DNA of 64,000 nucleotides, taken from assembly GCA_002763895.1 (NCBI GenBank), contig NSLH01000001.1, positions 62,001 through 126,000 on the forward strand, read 5' to 3'. Under the pieces are notes generated by a model. That model did not search any database. It saw only the letters and a program-made list of their open reading frames with translations, and was not told where the DNA came from. Shown one piece after another: positions 1 through 9,599 of the stretch. Both the position numbers and the translations under genes were made by a program. Within the stretch, counting starts at the first letter, position 1; the number at the start of each line of letters is the position of its first letter. Source of the DNA: [Chlorobium] sp. 445. Lineage in GTDB: Bacteria; Bacteroidota; Chlorobiia; Chlorobiales; Thermochlorobacteraceae.

Positions 1-805
1 AATTTTCTTGATTGATTCAGGTGCAAAGCGCGGACACTTCCAGATGTGGCTGGATGAGACACTGGCGATAAACTTCGACAGCCTTACGCATACTTTTGGG
101 GAAAACGTGGCACTGCTGCGTTTCTATGCATGGCAGCCGTTTTGCATCTCACTTGGCTATCACCAAAAGGAAGAGATGTTTGACCGCGCACGACTGGCAC
201 AAGATGGTATTGAACTTGTGCGCCGACCTACAGGTGGCAGGGCAGTTTTTCATGCTGAAGAACTGACTTATGCGATAGTCGCCAATACAGAAGCATCTAA
301 TGCAACATGCTATGCGCAGATTGCCCGAGCATTACAAGCGGGACTAGCGGTCTTAGGGATTGAAGCAAATTTTCAGCGTCAGCAACCTGACTTTCGCAAC
401 CGATACACCCGTGCAGAAAGTCTGCCGTGTTTTACCGCATCGGCAAGAGATGAATTAGAAGTGCAGGGCAAAAAGATCATTGGTTCTGCGCAGCGGCGCT
501 ATGGCAAGACACTGTTGCAGCATGGTTCAATCTTGCTTTCTCCAAAACACCGTGAGATGACACGCTATCTATCTACCACCGACGATGTCAAGGCGCGCAT
601 TGCAAAAGATTTGGAAGAAAAAACCACATCAATCTCAGAAGTGATAGGCAAAACGATTCGCTATGATGAGGTGACACAAGCGTTTCGCAAGGGCTTTGAG
701 CAAGCCTGGCAGCGTGTGCTTGAACCACTCTGCGAAACCGATTTGCTAGCTCTGCTGCCTGATTATAGCAGCACTGTAGCTTTAGACACCGCACCACATC
801 AGTAG
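1..805 (+). CDS. lplA: lipoate--protein ligase A family protein (5' end at window edge)
   Basis: Attaches lipoate (or octanoate) to lipoyl domains of 2-oxoacid dehydrogenases and the glycine cleavage H protein via a lipoyl-AMP intermediate. The BirA/LplA/LipB fold is recognisable from an N-terminal IDSG block, the RRPTGG-AVFH lipoate-binding loop (about residues 72-82 counted from the TTG at 8) and the QGKKIIGSAQRR segment holding the catalytic lysine (about residue 155). The reading frame stays open to the window edge (codons from base 2), so the true start may lie upstream. It converges on the GH3 gene and the two stop regions overlap by a few bases. About 265 residues is typical of short LplA proteins without a large accessory domain. 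Confidence 0.85.
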   Translation, partial: IFLIDSGAKRGHFQMWLDETLAINFDSLTHTFGENVALLRFYAWQPFCISLGYHQKEEMFDRARLAQDGIELVRRPTGGRAVFHAEELTYAIVANTEASNATCYAQIARALQAGLAVLGIEANFQRQQPDFRNRYTRAESLPCFTASARDELEVQGKKIIGSAQRRYGKTLLQHGSILLSPKHREMTRYLSTTDDVKARIAKDLEEKTTSISEVIGKTIRYDEVTQAFRKGFEQAWQRVLEPLCETDLLALLPDYSSTVALDTAPHQ

Positions 806-2598
806 GAAAGTCCCTCACCAAACTTAAAGAGCGGTTCCGTTTTACCTTCCCCAACATTAATTGGGATTTGTTCCAAAGTGCGCGGGAAAGAGTGTGAGAG
901 CTTTGCGGTAGGCTTAGCTTCACCAAAAAGCAGGTCCACAATACCGCGAATTTCTGTGCCCGGTAGCCACGCCACTAAGAACGCGCTGGACTTTGCAAGT
1001 GCTTCTCCTAAGACTAACGGTCTACCTGTTAGCAGCACGACGACAACGGGCACTTTTGCACTAGCAATGTTGCGAATAGGAATGAGGTCTTCTTCGCTGA
1101 TGACAGGATTCGGTGAATCGCCATCCGTTTCAGTGTAGGGCGTTTCACCAATGACGACAATGCCCACTGATGCGCCGGCAGCACCAGAACCATCTGGCGA
1201 GTAGCTCAACATAGTATTTTTCCCAATCGTCCGACGCAGCGCTTGATAGAAAGTCTCACCAAAGGCTATACTATCTGGTGTTTTGGTAAAGTCATTGAAA
1301 TCTACGGTCCAGCCACCGCATTGATTTGCTAAGCTGTTTGCACTTTTCCCAGCAAGGTGAATACGTGTAAGTGTATTAGGCAGAGGCAAAAGTTTGTCAT
1401 CGTTTTTGAGCAAGACGGCGGTCTTTTGAACAATACTCCGAGCTATGTTACGGTGTGTTTCGCTACCAACTTTCTCTAAGAGGTCTGCTCTGGCGTAGGG
1501 CTTCTCAAACAAGCCTAAGGCGAGTTTCGCACGTAGCACACGTCTGACTGCGTCATCAATGCGCTGAGGCGGAATTTTTTGCTGACGCACTAGCGTGCGT
1601 AAAATTGTCATGAACTCCTTGTAATTTGCAGGCAGCATGATAACATCAATCCCAGCGGTAACTGCTCTTTCAATGCAGTCAATTGTATCGCCAGCGATAT
1701 CATAGATTCCGCCCCAATCCGAGAGCACGATTCCCTCAAATTTCAACTCGTTCTTGAGCACAGATTGAATTAAGTATTTTTGACCATGGATTTTCTCTCC
1801 GTTGAAGCGGCTGTATGAGAGCATCACGGAGCCTACACCAGATTGCACAGCGGCAATGTAGGGCGGAAAGTGAATTGCACGCAGGGTTTTCCCATCAATT
1901 TCGATGTCGCCTTCGTTGATACCCTTGAGTGTTGCGCCATCGCCGACAAAATGCTTAGCACAGGCTAACACACCATCCTCACTAAGACGATCACCTTGAT
2001 AGCCCTTGATAGCAGCCGACACACATTTTGCAACCAGTTCAGGAAACTCGGAATACGACTCATAGGTTCTGCCCCAGCGCTCATCGCGGGCGACAGCTGC
2101 ACAAGGTGCTAAGTTCCATGTAAAGCCAGCCGCACGCATTTCCACCTTCGTGATTTCTGCAGCTTGACGAATGGCGCTTTCATCAGTACTGCAGCCCATT
2201 CCAATGTTGTGCGGCAACACCACAGAGCCAAAGACCAAGGCATTGCCATGCACGGCATCAATAGCAGAAAGGAGCGGGATTTTTAGACGGGTGCGCAAGG
2301 CATAACTTTGCAACGTATCGTTCAGTGCAGCCCAACTGCGTGCATCACTCGAGTTGGGTTTGGGGTAAAAGCCTACGCTGGCTACCACACTACCAATGAA
2401 ATACTTCTGAATATCTTCAGGGCTTTCCAAATACTGAACACCCACCATCATCATCTGCCCGATTTTTTCATCGAGCGTCATCTTTGACATGATTGCCGTA
2501 ACACGCTCATTGAGGGTTGGCGCATTGCCCTGACACGAAAAGCAAGACACAGAAGCTAAAAACGCAAGGAAAAGAAAACGCTGGCAGCGATATTGCAT
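799..2598 (-). CDS. glycoside hydrolase family 3 beta-glucosidase-like lipoprotein
   Basis: Predicted exo-acting beta-glucosidase/glucanase releasing glucose from oligosaccharides outside the cytoplasm. The GH3 TIM-barrel domain shows the nucleophile motif SDW (Asp near residue 294). The second domain shows GETPYTE, whose Glu near 485 matches the acid/base position of the barley ExoI-type branch. The C terminus FGEGLSY is characteristic of the family. The frame is open further upstream to 2763, but the ATG at 2598 is preferred. It begins a signal peptide followed by a Cys-containing lipobox-like stretch, and it avoids overlapping the divergent acpS gene. Length (599 residues) is normal for two-domain GH3 enzymes. 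Confidence 0.85.
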   Translation of the reverse strand: MQYRCQRFLFLAFLASVSCFSCQGNAPTLNERVTAIMSKMTLDEKIGQMMMVGVQYLESPEDIQKYFIGSVVASVGFYPKPNSSDARSWAALNDTLQSYALRTRLKIPLLSAIDAVHGNALVFGSVVLPHNIGMGCSTDESAIRQAAEITKVEMRAAGFTWNLAPCAAVARDERWGRTYESYSEFPELVAKCVSAAIKGYQGDRLSEDGVLACAKHFVGDGATLKGINEGDIEIDGKTLRAIHFPPYIAAVQSGVGSVMLSYSRFNGEKIHGQKYLIQSVLKNELKFEGIVLSDWGGIYDIAGDTIDCIERAVTAGIDVIMLPANYKEFMTILRTLVRQQKIPPQRIDDAVRRVLRAKLALGLFEKPYARADLLEKVGSETHRNIARSIVQKTAVLLKNDDKLLPLPNTLTRIHLAGKSANSLANQCGGWTVDFNDFTKTPDSIAFGETFYQALRRTIGKNTMLSYSPDGSGAAGASVGIVVIGETPYTETDGDSPNPVISEEDLIPIRNIASAKVPVVVVLLTGRPLVLGEALAKSSAFLVAWLPGTEIRGIVDLLFGEAKPTAKLSHSFPRTLEQIPINVGEGKTEPLFKFGEGLSY

Positions 2599-2708
2599 AG
2601 TGGTTTTTGTGCGGACGATTAAAAATGCCCTGAACGCTTCTTGCAAAGGCGTCATTAAAAATAGCAAAGAATTTTCTAAGTTAAAGAAACTGGATTTTTC
2701 AACGCAGA

Positions 2709-3068
2709 ATGCAACTTGGCATTGATATTGTCGAAATCCCGCGCATCGAGACAGCGGTCGCACGATATGGTGAGAAATTTTTGCGCCGCATTTTGACAGA
2801 AAAAGAAATTCAGTACTGCTACTCCAAAGCTAATCCATTTGAGAGTATTGCCGTGCGTTTTGCTTGCAAAGAAGCGATTGCAAAAGCGCTGGGCAGCGGC
2901 ATCTCCAAGAAATTTCATTGGCAATCCGTAGAAATTTTGCGCGATAAGCACGGCAAACCAAAAGTCAAACTTTGCCAAAAAGTGAAGGGACTATCAGCAA
3001 AAAAGATATCCGTCTCCATGTCGCACACCCATCACCACGCGGTTGCAATTGCTATCATCTCCCCCTAA
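2709..3068 (+). CDS. acpS: holo-[acyl-carrier-protein] synthase
   Basis: Transfers the 4'-phosphopantetheine arm of CoA to a serine of acyl carrier protein, activating it for fatty-acid synthesis. The 119-residue length is standard for AcpS. The magnesium-binding GIDIVEI motif lies at the N terminus and the second family motif reads FACKEAIAKALG (about residues 51-62). The C terminus ends in the usual SMSHTHHHAVAIAI strand. ATG start at 2709. The next gene begins 8 bp after its stop, so the two are probably cotranscribed. Confidence 0.92.
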   Translation: MQLGIDIVEIPRIETAVARYGEKFLRRILTEKEIQYCYSKANPFESIAVRFACKEAIAKALGSGISKKFHWQSVEILRDKHGKPKVKLCQKVKGLSAKKISVSMSHTHHHAVAIAIISP

Positions 3069-3075
3069 AGCTATC

Positions 3076-3873
3076 ATGACGCACGCTGAAAAAGTCGCCG
3101 CTGCCAGAGCATTTCTTGCTCAGAAAACTTCTGGTGTGCCTGAAGTTGCAATTGTCTTGGGCTCTGGGCTTGGCGATTTTGCCGACCACATCAGCATTCA
3201 TCACACCATTGATGCCAATGATATTCCGCATTATCCTGTGCCGGGCGTGGCAGGGCATCATGGCAAAGTAATTTTAGGTAGCAGCGCAGGTAAATCGCTG
3301 GTGCTCATCAAAGGACGTGTGCACTGCTATGAAGGCTACTTGCCTGACGAGGTTACCTTTTATGTACATCTTCTTGCTGCATTAGGCACAAAAACGCTGA
3401 TTCTAACCAATGCTGCTGGCGGCGTCAACTTCAATTTTGAGCCCGGCGACCTGTGCCTTATCACCGATCAGCTAAATTTCACACATGCACGACTCTCAGC
3501 TAATGCGACAACTGCCCGAAAGCGAGAAATCTATGACGCTGAACTGATTCGTCTTATCAAGAAAGTCGCACTGCAAAAAGGTATAGCCTTGCATCAGGGC
3601 GTGTATGCAGGTGTATTGGGACCGAGCTACGAAACACGCGCTGAAATCAGAATGCTGGCACGATTAGGCGCAGATGCAGTGGGAATGTCAACAGTTATAG
3701 AAGCCTGCGCCGCTGTATCGCTTGGACTGCGCGTTGCTGCAATTTCACTCATCACGAACAAAGCAGCTGGACTTGGTGCAGAGAAACTTTCTCACGATGA
3801 AGTTCAACGGATAGCAAATCAATCCAAAGAAAGATTTTCCACACTAATGTCAGCTATCATAGATGCGCTCTAA
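3076..3873 (+). CDS. punA: purine nucleoside phosphorylase (trimeric class)
   Basis: Phosphorolysis of inosine/guanosine (and deoxy forms) to free base and ribose-1-phosphate in purine salvage. Diagnostic motifs in order are VLGSGLGDFAD (phosphate loop), HHGKVILG, LTNAAGGVN, the purine-site region around SYETRAEIRML, GADAVGMSTV, and ITNKAAG. These are the signatures of the about 265-residue homotrimeric PNP family. The frame is open back to a TTG at 3043 that overlaps acpS. The ATG at 3076 gives the family-typical N terminus and is preferred. It appears cotranscribed with acpS. Confidence 0.92.
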   Translation: MTHAEKVAAARAFLAQKTSGVPEVAIVLGSGLGDFADHISIHHTIDANDIPHYPVPGVAGHHGKVILGSSAGKSLVLIKGRVHCYEGYLPDEVTFYVHLLAALGTKTLILTNAAGGVNFNFEPGDLCLITDQLNFTHARLSANATTARKREIYDAELIRLIKKVALQKGIALHQGVYAGVLGPSYETRAEIRMLARLGADAVGMSTVIEACAAVSLGLRVAAISLITNKAAGLGAEKLSHDEVQRIANQSKERFSTLMSAIIDAL

Positions 3874-3882
3874 GTCAACCAC

Positions 3883-4727
3883 TCAAGGCACTCCGAAAAA
3901 ATTAAAGACAATGCGCACACCAGCACTGAACCACAAAGGCAATCGTGTTTGTCCGCCGATGCCATTGCCAATCGTGCCATCGATTTGCAAATCATCGCTA
4001 AAAAAAGTGCCGAAAGCCTACTTGATACGACACACCAGAACCGGGCACATACGGATCGCCAGAGAAAATTTCGCCCACAAGATGAAACCCACCAATCGTG
4101 CGAATCTGCGTACCAAGACCCCATGTGCTAATCAGTTCATCTCTGCTGCCAACGTGCAGGTAATTTGCTCCGATATTGCCATGAATTAAAACTGCATCAC
4201 CTTCGCCGAAAGATTGCGAGACAATGAAAAACCCAAATGTACCATAGCCCGGCGGTTGCAAAACGCCACGACCATACGGCAAAAAATGTGCCAACGACCA
4301 CACTCACGCCGGGCAGTGCATTGGCTTCATAGCCTTTGAAGAGAATCTTGGCTTGCACAAGCGGCAGACCAAATGCAAAGCCTTTCGTAGATTCATCAAC
4401 AAACGGAAATTCCTCGAGTTCGCCGGCAACTAATCCAACCCCAAACACGCCGCCTAAAGTGAGTTCTAACCACTCCGTAGGTCCATAAGCAGCTAAAAAC
4501 CACTGTTGAAGGGTCTCTTTATCCTGACGATACCACGACTCTAATTGTGCCAAGCGGTTGCCTACGACACGCGCATCATCGGTGATGAAGGGACGCACAT
4601 GTTGTGTTGTACTTGAAAGCGCACTTTGCGCAAAACCTTGCGTAGATGCATCCAGCAGGAAAAGACCTAAACTTACAATTGCAGTCAAGCAAAATAGAGC
4701 ACCGTCTTTCTTCAAGCCCAAAGACAT
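3883..4727 (-). CDS. putative outer-membrane beta-barrel protein (two frameshifts)
   Basis: Reads as a signal peptide followed by a beta-strand-rich protein of about 280 residues. It starts RPFITDDARVV, which resembles proteins annotated as 'MetA-pathway of phenol degradation' outer-membrane channels. The assignment is from memory of the family and only moderate. The gene is split over three frames. Removing one A from the A6 run at 4281-4286 and one from the A7 run at 4000-4006 restores a single frame ending at the stop at 3883-3885. The restored C terminus ends in alternating hydrophobic/aromatic residues (VRIVFNFFGVP), as in a terminal barrel strand. ATG at 4727 is preferred over the TTG just before it. 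It converges on the PNP gene. Confidence 0.6.
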
Positions 4728-4753
4728 CAAGATGTTGCTGTTATGTCTGTTGT

Positions 4754-5338
4754 CTATGACTTTTTATCCAGCTCAATGTTGCAAACAAAATTGACGTCTT
4801 CGCCGACGAGCAGACCGCCATTGTCCAGAGTTTTGTTCCACTTCAAGCCAAAGTCTGTGCGATTGATTTTGCCCACGACTTTGAAGCCGGCTTTTATGAC
4901 CCCACTGGGTGATTTTGCCATGCCGTTGTAGATGACATCTAATGCAACTTCTTTTGTAACGCCATGCATCGTCAGGTCGCCAATGAGTTTGTAGTTCTTC
5001 TCATCAATTTTCTTGAAGGATTTGCTCTTGAAAGTGATTTTCGGATACTTTTCTACATCGAAGAAATCTGGGGATTTGAGGTGTCCATCGCGCTTTTCAT
5101 CTTCAGTGTTGATGCTGCTGGCGTCAATAGTAAACTCAATCTCGCTGTCGACAAAGTCATCGCTTTTGGCGATAATTTTCCCATCAAAGAACTTGAATTT
5201 CCCTGCTGTTTCTGAAACCACCATATGCGAGACAGTAAAGTTGATATTTGAGTGGCTTTTGTCGATCTGCCATGTGGTTTGTGCAAGGGCATGTGAGCTG
5301 AAAACAAGAAGCGCCAGAAAGGATGCGAAGAGTTTCAT
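4754..5338 (-). CDS. YceI family periplasmic lipid-binding protein
   Basis: YceI-like proteins form a lipocalin-type barrel binding isoprenoid chains; the physiological role is usually unknown. An N-terminal signal peptide (about 19 residues, ending ALA-Q) precedes the domain, which contains the hallmark WQIDKSHSNINFTVSHM opening, a KSPDFFDVEKYP block and GDLTMHGVTKEV. Length 194 is typical. A promoter-like site in exact family spacing lies upstream (5398-5427). It is followed on the same strand by the frameshifted barrel gene 26 bp downstream, so the two may be cotranscribed. Confidence 0.9.
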   Translation of the reverse strand: MKLFASFLALLVFSSHALAQTTWQIDKSHSNINFTVSHMVVSETAGKFKFFDGKIIAKSDDFVDSEIEFTIDASSINTEDEKRDGHLKSPDFFDVEKYPKITFKSKSFKKIDEKNYKLIGDLTMHGVTKEVALDVIYNGMAKSPSGVIKAGFKVVGKINRTDFGLKWNKTLDNGGLLVGEDVNFVCNIELDKKS

Positions 5339-5397
5339 GGTATTTATGGTTTAAGAGATTGCTTAGGATTTAGGATGGGTCTGCGATACGATGCATG

Positions 5398-5427
5398 CAA
5401 ATATATGTTACAGCGCTAATTCTGCAA
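5398..5427 (-). promoter_or_regulatory. promoter of yceI-like gene (TTG-N19-TATATTTG)
   Basis: On the minus strand a TTG (5427-5425) is followed after exactly 19 nt by TATATTTG (5405-5398), matching the Bacteroidota consensus TTG / TAnnTTTG. The ATG of the yceI-like gene lies about 60 nt downstream. The same spacing and near-identical -7 element recur at four other genes in this window. Confidence 0.65.
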
Positions 5428-5440
5428 AACATGGTGAGCG

Positions 5441-6331
5441 CTAGGGAAAGCGCAGTGATGGAGAAAGCCAACGATCGAGGCGCAAGCCACGTTTGAGCAG
5501 CAAGAGCCAATTTCTAGGATTTTGTCGCAGCTCAGGGCTATGGTAAAGCGCGCGAAGTGAAAGGTGCCAGCCGTGCCACAGATCGCCATGGCGTAGGGCG
5601 GCACTGCCGATTTCAAAGTCAAAAAATGGTTGATAGTGTCGTGGAATTTTTGCGCGATAGGTCTCCAATATGCGCAGCGAGGCGTGGTAGTATCTCGGGT
5701 TTGCGGTGCTGCTGCGCCTGTGATGCTCACGCACGCGGACAGTATCGCTGTCGCAAGGTGCAATTTTTAGATCAGAGAGAAAGGCACGTAGCACCAGCTC
5801 CCAATCTTCTCGGAAACGAAAGGCGTCATCGTATTGCAAAAACTTTTCCTTTCTAAATGCAACGCCGGGTGTGCCACCGATGAGTGCAGAACACGCTAAG
5901 ATACCAACGTCATCAGGCAGCACTTTGCGTGAGGTGTAAATAAGTTTCCCAGTTGTATCGACTTTTGAGCGCAAAATTGCGCAAACCATATCGGCTTGTG
6001 TGCGTTGAAAGGTGCGGAGCATAGTGGCAATATGGTCAGGAGTCCAAAGGTCATCGTGGTCAAGAAAAAAGAGATATTCAGCGCGGGCACAACTTGCGCC
6101 ACGATTGCGTGAATGACAGCGTTCGAGATTGGTTTCATTGCGTAAATAGACAGCAGGAATTGGTGCAGCTTGTAAGAGTTTTTGCACAAGCTCTGGTGTC
6201 TGATCGGTAGAAGCATCATCGACTACAATGAGCTCAAGATCCTGTTCTGTTTGAGCAAAAACAGAATGCACCGCATCGGTAATAAACGCTGCGCCATTAT
6301 GTGCAGCAATGATAACACTGGCTTTTGGCAT
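5441..6331 (-). CDS. glycosyltransferase family 2
   Basis: Inverting GT-A sugar transferase, probably acting on a surface polysaccharide or glycolipid; donor and acceptor cannot be told from sequence. N-terminal motifs ASVIIAAHNGAAFI and VVDDASTDQTPE (nucleotide-sugar binding) are followed by the DxD-type DHDDLWTP metal site (about residue 92) and FREDWELVLRA, matching the catalytic-base region. There are no membrane segments, so it is cytosolic or membrane-associated. 296 residues is typical. It stands alone, with no polysaccharide cluster around it. Confidence 0.85.
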   Translation of the reverse strand: MPKASVIIAAHNGAAFITDAVHSVFAQTEQDLELIVVDDASTDQTPELVQKLLQAAPIPAVYLRNETNLERCHSRNRGASCARAEYLFFLDHDDLWTPDHIATMLRTFQRTQADMVCAILRSKVDTTGKLIYTSRKVLPDDVGILACSALIGGTPGVAFRKEKFLQYDDAFRFREDWELVLRAFLSDLKIAPCDSDTVRVREHHRRSSTANPRYYHASLRILETYRAKIPRHYQPFFDFEIGSAALRHGDLWHGWHLSLRALYHSPELRQNPRNWLLLLKRGLRLDRWLSPSLRFP

Positions 6332-6529
6332 AGTGTGAAAATACGAAGATGGGCTTGGTGAAAGTCAAATCGCTGTGTGAAGGCTTGAGGCGCATTGATT
6401 TTCTGCAAGTTCCTAAAAACAGTCTCATGATTTGCCATGCCTCAATGCCACAGATGCTTGACAGCGATGCCTGATGCACATGTTATATCTCTGCGGCTTG
6501 GCTATATTTACTATTTTATACAACTGTAA

Positions 6530-7519
<990 letters not shown>

Positions 7520-7534
7520 TGCTGACCGCTGGAT

Positions 7535-7801
7535 ATGATTGAAAAAGAAGTCATTATCAAAAACAAAGCAGGACTGCACACGCGTCCAGCAGCCGCTATT
7601 GTCAAACTTGCTGCAAAATTCAAATCCGATTTTTTCATTGAAAAAGACGGTATTGAAATCAATGCAAAGTCTATCATTAGCGTGATGATGTTAGCTGCCC
7701 CAAAAGGCTCAAAATTGAAACTCAAATTCAAGGGTAGTGATGAAGTGCAAGCAGCAGAAGCGATGGTGCAACTGTTTGAAGAGGGCTTCGGCGAGGTCTG
7801 A
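7535..7801 (+). CDS. ptsH: HPr family phosphocarrier protein
   Basis: Small phosphocarrier of the PTS. The active-site histidine is in GLHTRPA (His near 15). The regulatory serine region is AKSIISVMMLAA (Ser near 46), which in other bacteria is phosphorylated by HPr kinase. No PTS permease or enzyme I lies nearby, so it may have a regulatory rather than sugar-transport role; that is inference. 88 residues is exactly family length. It follows obgE closely and is probably cotranscribed. Confidence 0.92.
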   Translation: MIEKEVIIKNKAGLHTRPAAAIVKLAAKFKSDFFIEKDGIEINAKSIISVMMLAAPKGSKLKLKFKGSDEVQAAEAMVQLFEEGFGEV

Positions 7802-7938
7802 GAGAGGATGACTAAGAAATGAAAATACTCATTGGAGGCTTTTGCTGAAAACTTTGAGCAGCGTGCATGTAAACCTTATGCCATCAACGACCTGAGCTGC
7901 ATTGAAAAGTAGCGTCTGCAGCAGCAGAGACACGGTTT

Positions 7939-8739
7939 TTATTCAAAGTTCGTGCCGAAGTAGGTTTGCACTTTGCCAAGTAGCCAGCCATGAATTTTAC
8001 CGTTGGTAGCGATAATGTTGCCAGATTTGAGATAATCGTTATCGCCTTTGAAGTCTGTAACAATACCACCTGCCTCCTTGACGATGAGCGCGCCAGCTGC
8101 GATATCCCACGCATTGAGTCCATATTCCCAGAAGCCATCGAAGCGTCCGCAAGCCGTGTAGGCAAGGTCGATTGCGGCAGAGCCGGGGCGACGAATGCCA
8201 GCTGTGCTAACTAGCACATCTTTGAAAAGCGCAAGGTAGGCATCCAGATGCTCATAGACTTTGTAGGGGAAGCCTGTCGCCAGCAGCAGCCGCTCGCTGC
8301 GAAAATTGCGTGTTACACGAATGCGACGATTGTTCAAATAAGCCCCATGCCCACGTTCGGCAGTAAAAAGCTCTTTGGTCATCGGTTGGTAAATTGCGCC
8401 GACAAGCAATTCACCTTTTTCATCAATCAAGCCAATGCTAATGCAGAAAATGGCAAGTGAGTGAATGAAATTGAGTGTGCCGTCGAGCGGGTCAATAATC
8501 CAGCGTCGCCCCGATGAGCCTTTTTCCAGTGTGCCTTCTTCGCCGACAATTTCGTCGTAAGGAAAGCGTTTGCGAATAACAGCGGCAGCTAAGGCTTCGG
8601 ATTCTTTATCAACCTTCGTAACAAAGTCGTTGCGGTCTTTGAGACTAATATGCGCAGTTGAGAGTTGACCGAAATTTTTTCGCGCAAATTTGCCCGACGC
8701 TTTAACAGCGCTAATTGCCGTGATAAGTTCTCTAGTCAT
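7939..8739 (-). CDS. suhB: inositol monophosphatase family protein
   Basis: Mg-dependent sugar or inositol phosphatase (IMPase/SuhB/CysQ superfamily). Metal-binding motifs are all present: VGEEG (about residue 66-70), DPLDGTLNF (about 82-90) and WDIAAGALIVKEAGG (about 209-223). Length 266 is typical. Substrate cannot be fixed from sequence; SuhB-like inositol-1-phosphatase is the closest general match. It is transcribed away from the neighbouring ABC transporter genes, with 134 bp between the two start codons. Confidence 0.88.
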   Translation of the reverse strand: MTRELITAISAVKASGKFARKNFGQLSTAHISLKDRNDFVTKVDKESEALAAAVIRKRFPYDEIVGEEGTLEKGSSGRRWIIDPLDGTLNFIHSLAIFCISIGLIDEKGELLVGAIYQPMTKELFTAERGHGAYLNNRRIRVTRNFRSERLLLATGFPYKVYEHLDAYLALFKDVLVSTAGIRRPGSAAIDLAYTACGRFDGFWEYGLNAWDIAAGALIVKEAGGIVTDFKGDNDYLKSGNIIATNGKIHGWLLGKVQTYFGTNFE

Positions 8740-8873
8740 AGTGTTTCAATGGGTTTTTTGTGGAACAAACGGCATTGCAGAAATGTTCAAGCAAAAGTTA
8801 CCACGGTTGTCGCATATCAAGAGCAAAAGTCTTAAAACCAGAAATCTTAAACTACTTTTACGCGGTATTGCCT

Positions 8874-9599
8874 GTGTCGAGTTCTGAGAAACCGCTCATT
8901 GAGGTTCGGAGCGTCAGTCGTATCTACAATCCGAATGCATTGCCTGTAACTGCGCTACGGAGCGTGAGTTTTAGAGTTGCAAAAGGCGAGTTTGTTGCTA
9001 TTGTGGGCAAATCAGGGAGCGGCAAATCTACACTGCTCAATCTGATTGGCGGTATGGATCGTCCGACATCAGGTGAAATCGTTGTAGCAGGCAAAATCAT
9101 TTCGCAGATGAGCCGCGATGAACTGGCGCGCTATCGGCGTAATGCGGTCGGCATGATTTTTCAGGCGTTTAATCTTATTCCCTCAATGACGGCATGGGAA
9201 AATGTCGCAATGCCAATGCTCTTTGCTGGCAAATCGGAGTCGGAGCGGCAGGCGCATGCAAAAAAGTTGCTTGCGTGCGTAGGGCTAGCACACCGATACA
9301 ACCATCGACCTGTCGAACTCTCTGGTGGTGAGCAGCAGCGAGTGGCAATTGCACGTGCGCTGGTCAATGAGCCTTACTTTTTGCTAGCCGATGAGCCAAC
9401 GGGTAACTTGGACTCGCGCACATCGGAAGAAATTATTAGCCTGCTACAAGACATCCACGCGCAAGGCAAGACAGTGCTGATGATTACGCACGATCTCTGG
9501 CTAGCAGAGCGCCTCTCTACGCGCATCATTGCACTCAAAGATGGTGAAATTGTGCGCGACGACTTACATAAACCTGCCTCAACGAGTGTGCAACAATGA
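8874..9599 (+). CDS. ABC transporter ATP-binding protein (LolD/MacB type)
   Basis: ATPase subunit of a MacB/LolCDE-like exporter. Walker A GKSGSGKST, Q-loop FQAFNLIPSMT, signature LSGGEQQRVAIARAL and Walker B LLADEPTGNLDS are intact. The GNLDS/H-loop arrangement is typical of the LolD/MacB/FtsE group. The frame is open back to 8760, but family N termini start just before IEVRSVSRIY. The GTG at 8874 gives a normal 241-residue protein and is preferred. The stop overlaps the start of the permease gene by 4 bp (ATGA), so the two are translationally coupled. Confidence 0.88.
   Translation: MSSSEKPLIEVRSVSRIYNPNALPVTALRSVSFRVAKGEFVAIVGKSGSGKSTLLNLIGGMDRPTSGEIVVAGKIISQMSRDELARYRRNAVGMIFQAFNLIPSMTAWENVAMPMLFAGKSESERQAHAKKLLACVGLAHRYNHRPVELSGGEQQRVAIARALVNEPYFLLADEPTGNLDSRTSEEIISLLQDIHAQGKTVLMITHDLWLAERLSTRIIALKDGEIVRDDLHKPASTSVQQ

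Noticed and set aside
2599-2763. N-terminal extension of the GH3 gene to 2763
   Set aside because: It would overlap acpS and destroy the signal peptide; the ATG at 2598 fits the family.
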